Shown: piece by piece, positions 1 through 8,241 of the stretch
How positions within the stretch are numbered: position 1 is the first letter of the stretch
How the letters are laid out: the number at the start of each line of letters is the position of its first letter
NCBI GenBank assembly: GCA_964558445.1
Contig: CAZLEA010000001.1
Coordinates: 62,001 to 126,000 of the forward strand
DNA: 64,000 nucleotides
Reading direction: 5' to 3'
Source of the DNA: CAYXVJ01 sp964558445
Lineage (GTDB): Bacteria; Bacillota; Clostridia; Saccharofermentanales; Fastidiosipilaceae
Program-made: the position numbers and the translations under genes
Notes under the pieces: model-generated
The model's database searches: none
Told to the model about the DNA's origin: nothing
The model's input: the letters and a program-made list of their open reading frames with translations, nothing else

Positions 1-280
1 ACCAGCGCAAGAAGCGATTGGCCAAGCGCTTACGAAACAGCTCCTCCTTCGCAACGAAGTAGATCCAAGGCTTGAAATTCACGTGAATAGCCGGTATATC
101 GAAGATGCTCGCATGATTGGACACCAACAGAACCGGTCCCTCTCCAAGGAGCTTATCCATATCCCTATACTCCATACGAAACGCCACATGCATAAACGCA
201 TTGACGATCACTCGAACAACACGCCTCATGCCGCGATTCATCTCACTTGGCAGTACCCGGGGTTTCTTCTCTTGTTTCAT
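1..280 (-). CDS. plsC: 1-acyl-glycerol-3-phosphate acyltransferase, N-terminal part (window edge)
   Basis: The first 93 residues are present; the rest lies beyond the left edge of the window. The translation contains the glycerolipid acyltransferase HX4D motif (NHASIFD, about residues 54-60), followed by a stretch typical of PlsC (FKPWIYFVAKEELF). The family transfers an acyl chain to lysophosphatidic acid at the membrane to make phosphatidic acid. The ATG overlaps the stop of cmk as ATGA (277-280), so the two are probably translationally coupled. A cmk-plsC order is common in Firmicutes. The identity is clear from the motif; the full length cannot be checked. Confidence 0.85.
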   Translation of the reverse strand, partial: MKQEKKPRVLPSEMNRGMRRVVRVIVNAFMHVAFRMEYRDMDKLLGEGPVLLVSNHASIFDIPAIHVNFKPWIYFVAKEELFRKRLANRFLRW

Positions 281-969
281 GTATCGGACGACTCCTTCGT
301 TTGATAGAAGTCCGTCCTCTCGCGAACCAGGCGCAATACGGTATCCACGACAGCATCGATTCCCATGCTGCTACTGTCGATCTCGACAGCATCTTCGGTC
401 TTCATTAAGGGGGCAAAGGCACGCTCGCTATCCTGCTTATCGCGAAACGCCAGATCCGCCTTCACATCGTCCAGGATCTGTCCGTCGTTTGACGCAGACA
501 AGTCCTCGAAGCGGCGCTTGGCACGGATATCGAGATCTGCCGTCAAGTAGATCTTGACCTGTGCATCCGGCAGGACAAACGAGGTGATATCGCGTCCATC
601 CATCACGACATCATTCGAGCTCGCGATCTCGCGTTGACGCTCCACCATCTTCAGACGACATGCGGGCACAGCCGAAATATCGGATGCCCAGCGTGAGATC
701 TCGGGCGTACGAATCTCGCCGGTCACATCGCTACCGTCCAAGAATACGTGTTGTTCGCCGTCCAGGTAGCGAAGGTCGACATTCGTATGGACGAGCATCT
801 CCTCGATACCCGCCCAATCGTCCGGCTCCAAACCCATACGAGCCGCCTTCAAGCCGGCGGCTCGGTACATCGCACCGGTGTCTATATAGAGTATGCCCAG
901 TTTCTTCGCGACTGCCTTGGCAATCGTGCTCTTACCTGCTCCGCTGGGCCCATCAATGGCTATCTGCAT
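277..969 (-). CDS. cmk: Cytidylate kinase
   Basis: This 230-residue protein phosphorylates CMP and dCMP with ATP in pyrimidine nucleotide salvage and recycling. It starts with the P-loop GPSGAGKS (residues 7-14) and carries the family signature YIDTGAMYRA (about residues 29-38) and VMDGRDI, both typical of Cmk. The length is normal for the family (about 220-230). The gene lies 20 bp after the HutP-like gene and overlaps plsC by 4 bp, so it sits near the end of the operon that starts at 5783. No oddities are seen. Confidence 0.95.
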   Translation of the reverse strand: MQIAIDGPSGAGKSTIAKAVAKKLGILYIDTGAMYRAAGLKAARMGLEPDDWAGIEEMLVHTNVDLRYLDGEQHVFLDGSDVTGEIRTPEISRWASDISAVPACRLKMVERQREIASSNDVVMDGRDITSFVLPDAQVKIYLTADLDIRAKRRFEDLSASNDGQILDDVKADLAFRDKQDSERAFAPLMKTEDAVEIDSSSMGIDAVVDTVLRLVRERTDFYQTKESSDT

Positions 970-989
970 ATATCGTAGCTCTCCATCTC

Positions 990-1436
990 TTACATCGCTC
1001 GGTGCCCAAGCCCTATGGCGGCTTCATCCAGGTGGAGCAAGCCGATTCCGAAATAGGTACAGACACTGACGTTGTTGTTTAAACGAACGATACCGATTTT
1101 ACCACCGATATTCAAACCTGTCGCCTTGTTCACCAGCTGAGAGGCCGCTTCGTGGGCTGCGCCCGCCACGGCACCCTCTTCCGTATACGTGTGGCCGATC
1201 AGTCCCTCTCGTCTGGCGACGGCTACGGCACGCTCAATCATGCGCGAGATCGAACCGATGAATTCACCGCCGATATCGACTGCACAAGCGTAGACACCTT
1301 CATCCGCCAGCGAGGCGATCAAGGCACGTTCTTCTTCTCTGCTCTGCGAGATCGCCATGCGAATCGCAGCGGTCGCTGCAAGCTTGCTGTCTGCTTCCTT
1401 CGTTTGCCCTCTGCCGGTATCCATAAACTCTACCAT
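990..1436 (-). CDS. HutP-family protein (RNA-binding antiterminator fold)
   Basis: The 148-residue product matches the HutP family in length and ending: a central VDIGGEFIGSISRMIERAV stretch, GLNIGGKIGI, and a C-terminal FGIGLLHLDE like the FGVGINHI end of Bacillus HutP. HutP binds hut mRNA with L-histidine and Mg2+ to block a terminator. Two of the histidines known to bind metal and histidine in B. subtilis (H73, H77) appear to be Gly here (G88, G92); the C-terminal His (H135) is kept. No hut genes are nearby. The start was set at 1436 or the ATG at 1424, which has AGGATGG upstream; the longer open frame runs into the rpiR stop. The role is uncertain. Confidence 0.7.
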   Translation of the reverse strand: MVEFMDTGRGQTKEADSKLAATAAIRMAISQSREEERALIASLADEGVYACAVDIGGEFIGSISRMIERAVAVARREGLIGHTYTEEGAVAGAAHEAASQLVNKATGLNIGGKIGIVRLNNNVSVCTYFGIGLLHLDEAAIGLGHRAM

Positions 1437-1449
1437 CCTACACCGTCTC

Positions 1450-2370
1450 TTACTCCGAATCCTCTTCTGTGAACTCGAAGGGTCTGGGCTTGGCACTCAG
1501 GCCCTTGTCGTACACCGTGTACTCATCCCAGATCGTCTCCAAACGGTCGAGGCGCGTCGTCAAGATCGCCTCACGACGAATCGCAATCGCCGCCAACAAG
1601 GCGGTGATCGTGCTGAAGCTCGTCACGAGGGCATCGACGAACGACACCATATCCGATTTGGCAAACAAGCTCAGATCCGCATAGCGAACCAGAGGCGACT
1701 CCGGACCGTCCGTAATCGCAAGCGTCTTCGCACCCGCCTCCTTGGCGAAGGCCATCGTGCGAACAGGGCGCCTCGAGTAGCGTGGATTACTGATACCAAC
1801 GAAGACATCGCCTTCGTGTATCGACATGATCTGCTCGATCATCTCGCTACCGCTGGCCGTTTGGACCAAGCGCACATCGTCTAGCATCAGATTCAAATAG
1901 AAATGGAAGAAGGACGCGAGTGGTCCGGATGAGCGCACGCCCACAACGAAGACACGTTCAGCGGCCAAGAGCATATCTACTGCAGCTTCGAAAGACGCAA
2001 GGTCTCGTTTATCGTATGCCTTGCGTAGACGCTCGGCGTCCCGACTTAAGACCTTACCGAGTATATCATCCGATGCAGAGAGCCTAGACGATGCCTTCAC
2101 GCGCTGTGAGGCCGTCATACTCGTGCGCAGCTCATCTCTGAGCAAGTGAATAAACTCAGGAAAGCCGCTGAAACCAAGTTCAGCGGCAAATCTGACAACC
2201 GTAGACTCACTGACCCCGGCAGCCTGGCCGATACCGGCCGCTGTTTGTTCAGTGACGTCTTGCTTATTGTTCATGATGTAGCGAGCGATGGCCTTGTGGC
2301 CCTTACTCATTCGCTTGTATCTATCCTCGATTAAGTCCAGAACAGATTGAGAGCTATGCAACTTATCCAT
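1450..2370 (-). CDS. MurR/RpiR family transcriptional regulator
   Basis: This 306-residue protein has an N-terminal RpiR-type helix-turn-helix (about residues 1-77, with ESTVVRFAAELGFSGFPEF as the recognition region) and a C-terminal SIS sugar-phosphate-binding domain (about 125-260). Members sense phosphosugars and control sugar or amino-sugar genes. The ATG has GGAGGTTGG directly upstream. It follows the 5S-like carboxyltransferase by 12 bp, so it is co-transcribed with the biotin-carboxyltransferase genes and may link that pathway to sugar status. The target and ligand are not visible. Confidence 0.88.
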   Translation of the reverse strand: MDKLHSSQSVLDLIEDRYKRMSKGHKAIARYIMNNKQDVTEQTAAGIGQAAGVSESTVVRFAAELGFSGFPEFIHLLRDELRTSMTASQRVKASSRLSASDDILGKVLSRDAERLRKAYDKRDLASFEAAVDMLLAAERVFVVGVRSSGPLASFFHFYLNLMLDDVRLVQTASGSEMIEQIMSIHEGDVFVGISNPRYSRRPVRTMAFAKEAGAKTLAITDGPESPLVRYADLSLFAKSDMVSFVDALVTSFSTITALLAAIAIRREAILTTRLDRLETIWDEYTVYDKGLSAKPRPFEFTEEDSE

Positions 2371-2382
2371 CCAACCTCCGTC

Positions 2383-3780
2383 TTAGACAGGTTGGATCTG
2401 CTGTTCCACGCTACCAACCGTGTCGTCTAGTTTATGCTTCTCTTGTAAGCGCCATTTGAAGAACTTCTCCGCGACTTGTGGGAACATCGCATAGGTGAGA
2501 ACATCCTCTTCACTCTCGATATATTGTGCCGCCTGTTTACGTACCGATGCCAATTCGGCCGGTATCAAGTCGGCTGGCCGTACGGTAACCGTTTCTTCGT
2601 CACCGAGGAAACGCTTGCGAAGCGCTTCGTTCACCGGAGCCGGAGTCTGGCCGTACATGCCTCTCATAATATCCTTGGACTCATTGGTCACCATCTTGTA
2701 ACGTTCGCCCGTCAGGACGTTCAAGACCGCTTGCGTACCGACAATCTGACTGGACGGCGTGACTAGCGGCGGATACCCGAAGTCCTCACGCACACGCGGG
2801 ACCTCATCTAATACTTCTGTTAGTTTATCCTCTTGACCCGATTCTTTCAACTGGGAGACGAGGTTCGAGAGCATACCGCCGGGAACTTGGTAGCGCAGAG
2901 CATTGGTGTCCACACCGAGTACCTTGGGGCTGATGATGCCGGATGCGATCCACTCTTCACGAATCTTCTGGAAGATCTCGGTGGCGGGTATCATGGCTTC
3001 CATATCGATGCCGGTGTCGTACTCACTGCCCTCTAGCGCCTTGACCATAACCTCTGTGGCCGGTTGGGAGCTGCCCATCGCGAGCGGCGAGAGTGCCGTG
3101 TCGATGATATCGGCTCCTGCCTCGATCGCCTTCATATAGGACATAGCGCCCATGCCCGTCGTGTAGTGCGTGTGGATCTCAAGGGGAATCGTGATGACTT
3201 CCTTGATTGCCTTGGTCAATTCATAAGTATCGTTTGGGAGCAGAAGACCTGCCATATCCTTGATACAAATCGAATCGGCACCCATCTCTTCTAGCTGCTT
3301 ACAATCTGCAGCAAATTTCTCCAGCGAATGAAACGGACTTGTCGTATACGAGATACAAGCCTGTGCGTGTGCTCCCTCGCGAAGCGTGGCCTTCATCGCC
3401 TGCTCGATGTTGCGATAGTCGTTTAGCGCGTCGAATATGCGGATGATATCGATACCGTTGGCCACCGACTTCTTCACGAATTCATCGACCACATCATCGG
3501 CATAGTGCTTGTAACCCAAGAGGTTCTGACCGCGAAGCAGCATCTGCAGCTTCGTATTCGGTGTCCCCGCCTTGATCTTGCGCAGGCGCTCCCACGGATC
3601 TTCGTTCAAGAATCGTACGCAAGCATCGAAGGTAGCACCGCCCCAGCACTCCAGGGCGTGGAAACCGATCTTATCCAGATAGGGTAAGGCCGCTTCCATC
3701 TGTGCGTAGCGCATCCTCGTTGCGGCGAGCGATTGGTGTGCGTCACGGAGAATTGTTTCTACGATTTTTACCTTAGCCAT
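2383..3780 (-). CDS. oadA: Oxaloacetate/pyruvate carboxyltransferase subunit (5S / OadA type, no biotin domain)
   Basis: The 465-residue product is the HMGL-like TIM-barrel carboxyltransferase that moves CO2 between biotin and pyruvate/oxaloacetate. It opens with KIVETILRDAHQSLAATR (metal-binding Asp13), has ICIKDMAG around the carboxylated lysine, and EIHTHYTTGMG around the metal-binding histidines. It lacks a fused biotin domain, as in the 5S subunit of Propionibacterium transcarboxylase and in split OadA proteins; the biotin carrier is the next gene upstream. The start was chosen at MAKVK because GGAGGACAGC precedes it; four more upstream codons are open. It ends 12 bp before rpiR. Confidence 0.9.
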   Translation of the reverse strand: MAKVKIVETILRDAHQSLAATRMRYAQMEAALPYLDKIGFHALECWGGATFDACVRFLNEDPWERLRKIKAGTPNTKLQMLLRGQNLLGYKHYADDVVDEFVKKSVANGIDIIRIFDALNDYRNIEQAMKATLREGAHAQACISYTTSPFHSLEKFAADCKQLEEMGADSICIKDMAGLLLPNDTYELTKAIKEVITIPLEIHTHYTTGMGAMSYMKAIEAGADIIDTALSPLAMGSSQPATEVMVKALEGSEYDTGIDMEAMIPATEIFQKIREEWIASGIISPKVLGVDTNALRYQVPGGMLSNLVSQLKESGQEDKLTEVLDEVPRVREDFGYPPLVTPSSQIVGTQAVLNVLTGERYKMVTNESKDIMRGMYGQTPAPVNEALRKRFLGDEETVTVRPADLIPAELASVRKQAAQYIESEEDVLTYAMFPQVAEKFFKWRLQEKHKLDDTVGSVEQQIQPV

Positions 3781-3817
3781 GCTGTCCTCCATTCAATAAT
3801 TACTGTGCCAAGGATAG

Positions 3818-4293
3818 TTAATCCATACTGAGCATCGGGTCTCCCGCGTTAACTGATTGACCGGCGCTGACACTGATACCGGTGATGACGCCGTCGCGAC
3901 CGGACTGAATCTCATTCTCCATCTTCATCGCTTCAAGGATGCAGAGGACAGTCCCCTTCTTCACTTGGTCTCCAACCTTGACCTTGACGGAGAGGATTGT
4001 GCCCGGCATCGGAGCCTTCATGACTTCGCCCGTCAACTGATCGCTGGCAGGTGCTGTGGGTTTCGTCTCCACGGCAGGGGCCGGAGCGGGGGTCGGAGCN
4101 NNNNNNNNNNNNNNNNNNNNNNNNNNNNNNNNNNNNNNNNNNNNNNNNNNNNNNNNNNNNNNNNNNNNNNNNNNNNNNNNNNNNNNNNNNNNNNNNNNNA
4201 AACAGCTTCTGCTACGGGAGCTGTGACTCCCGCGGATTCCTCGACACTGACTTCATACGTGCGTCCGTTTACGGTGATCTTATATGTTCTCAT
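3818..4293 (-). CDS. Biotin carboxyl carrier protein, interrupted by the assembly gap
   Basis: The small biotin carrier of the decarboxylase/transcarboxylase complex. The N-terminus (MRTYKITVNGRTYEVSVEE) and the C-terminal biotinyl domain (KAPMPGTILSVKVKVGDQV, then EAMKMENEI with the biotinylated Lys) lie on opposite sides of 100 Ns. The two halves are in different frames across the Ns, which only means that 100 is a placeholder length. The sequence next to the gap encodes an Ala/Pro-rich linker typical of these proteins (about 130 residues in relatives). The start at 4293 has AAGGAG seven bases upstream. It sits between the 12S-like and 5S-like genes. Confidence 0.9.
4100..4199. other. Assembly gap (100 Ns)
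   Basis: A run of exactly 100 Ns, the usual placeholder for a gap of unknown size. It falls inside the Ala/Pro-rich hinge of the biotin carrier gene, where the repeated GCT/CCG-type codons could easily break a short-read assembly. The coding frames on the two sides do not match across 100 bases, so the true length is not 100. Confidence 0.98.
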
Positions 4294-4322
4294 AGACAAC
4301 TCCTTCGTCTCTTATATCAAGT

Positions 4323-5783
4323 TTATAGGCCTTCCAGAATCTGCAGCGCGCTATAGATGCGCGGTCTCGTGGCAGCAGGGCGAATCTCCTCGTCAATCGC
4401 ACCCGTCGATTCCGCCATGCGAGCGGACATCTCCTGCTTGCGATACTCTGCTTCCAGTGCCTTCCTCGCCGTGATCGGATCCTCGCTTCGTTTCAATTCA
4501 TCGGTCAGGAATAAGTTTACGGCACTATCGGGACGCAGTACGCCGATCGCTGCGGTCGGCCATGCATAGACCAGATCAGCACCCGTGGCCTTACTGTTGA
4601 AGACCAAGTAGCCCTGACCGATCGCCTCGCCGATGATGATATTGATACGTGTCACGGCAGACTCGGTAAACGCCTTCATGATGCGACCGGCAACAGCCGT
4701 AATATTCTGTGCTTCCGAAGCGAAACCGCTGATAAACCCGCTGGTGTCCGTGAAGCTGATGACAGGATAATTCAAGCGGTTCGCAAGGGTTAGGAGAGAC
4801 TCGATCTTCGTCGCCGACAAGAGGCCCATCAACGGCTTCTTGTTCGCGATAAACAAGACCGGTTGTGCACCCAAGGTTGCAAGGCCGCCGTAGATCTCCG
4901 TAGCATAATCGGCATATAACTCGAGAATACTGTCATGATCGAAGACATCAGACACGATGTCTGCAATCTCATAACCGGAATCCATGTTCTCGGCCAAACG
5001 ATCCAAGCGCTCTTCCGTGCGATTCGGATCATCGGAGATTGACTCCGTCCAGAGGAAGCCGCCCACATGATCGGGCAAGTAAGTCAGAAGTTTGCGGCTG
5101 AGCGAGAGCATGTCGTCACTCGTCTTCGCTGTAAGCGATGCAAGTCCGCTCGCCTTGGCGTGGACAGCCGCGCCGCCAATATCAGCCGGCGACTTCGTGG
5201 GGTCCTCTTCTGCGGCTGTGATGCCCGGCCCCTGCAGATAGATGCCGCCACCATCCTCCGCCATGATGACGAAGTCCGAAGCGGCTGGCAATATACTTAG
5301 TACACCAGGAGCAGGTCCCGGCACGAGAGCGATAACAGGGATCAATTCTCTGGCTTCGAGTAGCGCTTGATACATCGCACCGACGGCATCCATCGCCATA
5401 AGCCCCTCGTCCACACGAAGACCGCCGCTATCATAGATTACGATCAGAGGGCTTGCGGCTTGGATGGCAAGCTCGATCGTTCGGATGAACTTGGCTGCGT
5501 TGGCTTGACCAACCCCACCATGGTAAACGGCTTGATCTTGACTCGAGACGAAGACTAAGCGGCCATCGATCTGGCCATAGCCGCTGACCAGGCCTTCTCC
5601 CGCAACTCCGGTCCTGCCGGAAGCGGCAGGTGCAAGCGATTGAATCTGACTGCCCAACGAGACGAAACTGTCCGCATCCAGAAGATCGATTACTCGTTGG
5701 TACGCAATACCCGTCTTCGGAGCTTGGTCAGCGCTGTCACTTCGTCGAGATAGGAATTCTTGCATCATATCCTTAGAACTCAT
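4323..5783 (-). CDS. Acyl-CoA carboxyltransferase (12S / MmdA / PccB type)
   Basis: This 486-residue protein has the crotonase-fold carboxyltransferase architecture in two halves (about 30-230 and 270-470), with GAMYQALLEARELIPVIALV and a C-terminal GEAIGQGYLVFNSKATGADL resembling propionyl-CoA carboxylase beta and methylmalonyl-CoA decarboxylase alpha. It would move CO2 between biotin and an acyl-CoA such as methylmalonyl/propionyl-CoA; the exact acyl-CoA cannot be read from the sequence. The start at 5783 has AAAGGTG upstream. It is first in an operon with the biotin carrier, the 5S-like subunit and RpiR. No biotin carboxylase or membrane beta subunit is adjacent. Confidence 0.87.
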   Translation of the reverse strand: MSSKDMMQEFLSRRSDSADQAPKTGIAYQRVIDLLDADSFVSLGSQIQSLAPAASGRTGVAGEGLVSGYGQIDGRLVFVSSQDQAVYHGGVGQANAAKFIRTIELAIQAASPLIVIYDSGGLRVDEGLMAMDAVGAMYQALLEARELIPVIALVPGPAPGVLSILPAASDFVIMAEDGGGIYLQGPGITAAEEDPTKSPADIGGAAVHAKASGLASLTAKTSDDMLSLSRKLLTYLPDHVGGFLWTESISDDPNRTEERLDRLAENMDSGYEIADIVSDVFDHDSILELYADYATEIYGGLATLGAQPVLFIANKKPLMGLLSATKIESLLTLANRLNYPVISFTDTSGFISGFASEAQNITAVAGRIMKAFTESAVTRINIIIGEAIGQGYLVFNSKATGADLVYAWPTAAIGVLRPDSAVNLFLTDELKRSEDPITARKALEAEYRKQEMSARMAESTGAIDEEIRPAATRPRIYSALQILEGL

Positions 5784-5847
5784 ATAGCACACCTTTCCAG
5801 TTCTCGGTTCGGTCAATTAAGCCCTTACCCATTGTTTAATTATGCCA

Positions 5848-5876
5848 ATTATAAAACAACAATGTTAACTGGGCAA
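5848..5876 (-). promoter_or_regulatory. Sigma-A promoter of the carboxyltransferase operon
   Basis: Reading the minus strand, TTGCCC (5871-5876) and TATAAT (5848-5853) are separated by 17 bp, with about 60 bp to the start codon at 5783. The spacing and the perfect -10 make this a good candidate. No operator for RpiR could be identified with confidence. Confidence 0.65.
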
Positions 5877-5955
5877 GCATACAATAAAGGAAGTTTTCGT
5901 AATTATTCTTTTGTAGACTTGATTACGACTGTCTCTGATCGTTTTGTGGATATAG

Positions 5956-6591
5956 TTAGTCTCGCTCCGGATGTAGATCGTATTTGTGCTCAAATTCTTG
6001 GAGTGTGCTGTACATAATCATCTCGAGCGGAGGCAGTTCGTCTAGCGAGGCGATGCCCGTCTCCAACAAGAATTTCTCCGTGGTACAGAACAGCGACGGC
6101 CTTCCCGGCGCATCGAGCGTGTCGGAGATGTAGATATAACCTCGCTCTTCGAGACGGCTGATGATCGAGTCGCTGTTCACGCCGCGAACCTGCTCGATCT
6201 GAGCTCTTGTAACAGGCTGGTTATACGCGACGATCGCGAGCACCTCGAAGGCTGCTTGCGTGAGCCTAGGACGGTTCTTCGGCTTGTAGAGTTGCTCAAG
6301 TAAGCTCTTGACCTCGGGCTTCGTTGCAAGCGTATAGCGCTGCTCCATACGGCGCAACATGATACCGGAATCCGAATCCTCTTCCAGCTTCTTAGCTAAG
6401 GCGGCAAGCGCGATCAAGATATCCGTCTCTTCTTGGCCGCACAGATGGCCAAGTTCTGTAAGCGACAGCGGATCGCCCGAGGCGAACAAGAGCGCTTCGA
6501 TACCTGAGACCAAACGATCTTGGTTCCAGGAGAAGTGCTCTTCTTGGCTGCCTTGGCCCTCATTTATCTCACTTCTAATCCCGTCAGTCAT
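5956..6591 (-). CDS. scpB: Segregation and condensation protein B
   Basis: The 211-residue kleisin-associated winged-helix protein works with ScpA and SMC to condense and separate chromosomes. Typical parts are SGIEALLFASGDPLSLTEL near the start, FEVLAIVAYNQPVTRAQIEQVRG in the middle and LEERGYIYISDTLDAPGRPS in the second wing. The start at 6591 overlaps the end of scpA by 8 bp and is preceded by GAAGAG, so coupled translation is likely. A longer open frame exists upstream but lies inside scpA. Normal length. Confidence 0.94.
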   Translation of the reverse strand: MTDGIRSEINEGQGSQEEHFSWNQDRLVSGIEALLFASGDPLSLTELGHLCGQEETDILIALAALAKKLEEDSDSGIMLRRMEQRYTLATKPEVKSLLEQLYKPKNRPRLTQAAFEVLAIVAYNQPVTRAQIEQVRGVNSDSIISRLEERGYIYISDTLDAPGRPSLFCTTEKFLLETGIASLDELPPLEMIMYSTLQEFEHKYDLHPERD

Positions 6592-7498
6592 ACTCTTCTT
6601 CCATCTTCCCTTCGCGGACGAAGGCCAGTAGGGTCTTACCGACCTCATCGCCTTCGGTCTTCTTATTATATTCCAGTTCGATGATATCCTTCGGGTGCTC
6701 TTGGTGGGCCAAGATACGATTCGCCTTCAACAATTCCAGTACCGCGAGGAAACCGGTCACCTTCTCCGCACGACTGGCCCCATAGGGGAACAGCTCCGTG
6801 AAGAAGAGTTTACCCCTCTTCTGCAGACTCTTCCAGATCGATGACAGCTTCTCACGAAGCGAAATCTTCTCTCTCTGGAGGATCTTGGACATCTTCGAGG
6901 CGACGTCTTGGTAGCGAGCCGTGTTGCGTTCCGTTACCGAACGGGCACCGCGCAGCACATCCTCATAACGCAGCGGTCTGGCAAGCTCATCGTAATTGAT
7001 GCGAATCCCAAGCTGTTTGGCGGTCTCCGGCAGATGGTAGTGCACGCCTGTCCAAGTCTCTTGGCGACGTGCAATCTCACTGGCCAGGAGCCTGGCACGC
7101 CTGTAGGCCAGGAGTCGAAGCACCAGTTCGTCTCTTGGATCCTCCTCACCGCTCTCTTCGGATGGGCGAAGCAGGGGCAGAAGCATGGCCGACTTGATCT
7201 GCAGCAAGCTGGATGCCATCACCAGGAAGTCGCTAGCCAGGTCCATATCCAATTCGTCCAGATCTGCCAAATAGAGCATGTACTGCTCCGTGATAAACGC
7301 GATCGGGATATCGTAGATATCGATCTTGTTCTTCTCGATCAGATGATAGAGTAAGTCCAGAGGACCGGAGAAATCCCCGATCTGAAGCTCAGGCCCCTTC
7401 AACGCGGCCCGTTCCCGATCCTGATCCTGCAGAGCATCGACAGCCAAACGCAAGTTCTCCTCAGGCAGGGATGTTCGTTTCTTGCCCTGTGTACTCAT
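6584..7498 (-). CDS. scpA: Segregation and condensation protein A
   Basis: The 304-residue kleisin bridges SMC heads. It has the hallmark N-terminal region (FSGPLDLLYHLIEKNKIDIY, about residues 45-65), then ASDFLVMASSLLQIKSAMLLP and a winged-helix C-terminus near 220-290. It is longer than the usual 240-260 residues because of a charged N-terminal extension of about 40 residues. The start ATG overlaps the stop of the M50 protease gene as ATGA. The gene order ileS - M50 protease - scpA - scpB forms one transcript. Confidence 0.94.
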   Translation of the reverse strand: MSTQGKKRTSLPEENLRLAVDALQDQDRERAALKGPELQIGDFSGPLDLLYHLIEKNKIDIYDIPIAFITEQYMLYLADLDELDMDLASDFLVMASSLLQIKSAMLLPLLRPSEESGEEDPRDELVLRLLAYRRARLLASEIARRQETWTGVHYHLPETAKQLGIRINYDELARPLRYEDVLRGARSVTERNTARYQDVASKMSKILQREKISLREKLSSIWKSLQKRGKLFFTELFPYGASRAEKVTGFLAVLELLKANRILAHQEHPKDIIELEYNKKTEGDEVGKTLLAFVREGKMEEEYD

Positions 7499-8241
7499 CT
7501 TAATAACAGTTCCATAAGCCAATTAATCGGCGTACTGATCAGCCACTCAAACGGTGTGGCAAGCCATGTCAACAGCGTGAAGAGATTACCGCGACCGAAG
7601 ATCAATAAGAATAAGAAGGCCATGCCGATATAGCGTTCATAGCGCATGATCTTGTAATAGATCTTGTTCGGTAGCAGTGAGCCGAAGAACTTGAAGCCGT
7701 CCAGCGGTGGGATCGGCAGCAAGTTGAAGATGGCCAAGAAGATGTTTCGCATATAGAAGAGTGCAAAGATCAACAATAGCACATCCACCAAGTTCACCAG
7801 AAATGATGAGCCGCTAGCCTGATTCAAGATACCCGTACGATAGGCGATGACGACCGTCAACGCATGCAGGAAATAGGCGGCAAACGCCATCATCAGGTTT
7901 GAGATCGCCCCTGCAACGCTGACGAGTGCGATCCCGCGCTTCATATTGTGCTTGGGATCGAAACGACTCGGGTTGATCGGAACGGGCCTCGCCCAACCGA
8001 CAGGAGCACCTAGCAGAATAAACAAGGTGCCCATCGGATCCATGTGCGACAAGGGGTTCAGGGTCAAGCGACCCTGGTCCCTCGCCGTCGTATCGCCCAG
8101 GCGATAGGCGGTCCAAGCATGGGCGTACTCATGCACCGATAACGAGGCAAACAGTACGACCATGCCGATAACATACGTCAAGATAGCATCGGATCCGCCG
8201 CCAAGGGCGTTGAAGATGCTTGCGCTTACGGGTCCCGGCAT
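7495..8241 (-). CDS. Site-2 protease family (M50) membrane metalloprotease
   Basis: A 248-residue integral membrane protein with the M50 zinc motif HEYAH (residues 37-41) in a hydrophobic helix and the second motif NLLPIPPLDG around residue 190, whose Asp is a zinc ligand. About five to six membrane segments are visible. Proteins of this short type usually occur beside scpA in Firmicutes; their substrate is mostly unknown. It starts directly after the ileS stop (TAA then ATG) and overlaps scpA by 4 bp. Confidence 0.9.
   Translation of the reverse strand: MPGPVSASIFNALGGGSDAILTYVIGMVVLFASLSVHEYAHAWTAYRLGDTTARDQGRLTLNPLSHMDPMGTLFILLGAPVGWARPVPINPSRFDPKHNMKRGIALVSVAGAISNLMMAFAAYFLHALTVVIAYRTGILNQASGSSFLVNLVDVLLLIFALFYMRNIFLAIFNLLPIPPLDGFKFFGSLLPNKIYYKIMRYERYIGMAFLFLLIFGRGNLFTLLTWLATPFEWLISTPINWLMELLLR

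Noticed and set aside
3818..4299. Apparent frameshift in the biotin carrier gene
   Set aside because: The two halves differ in frame only across 100 placeholder Ns, so nothing can be concluded about a mutation.
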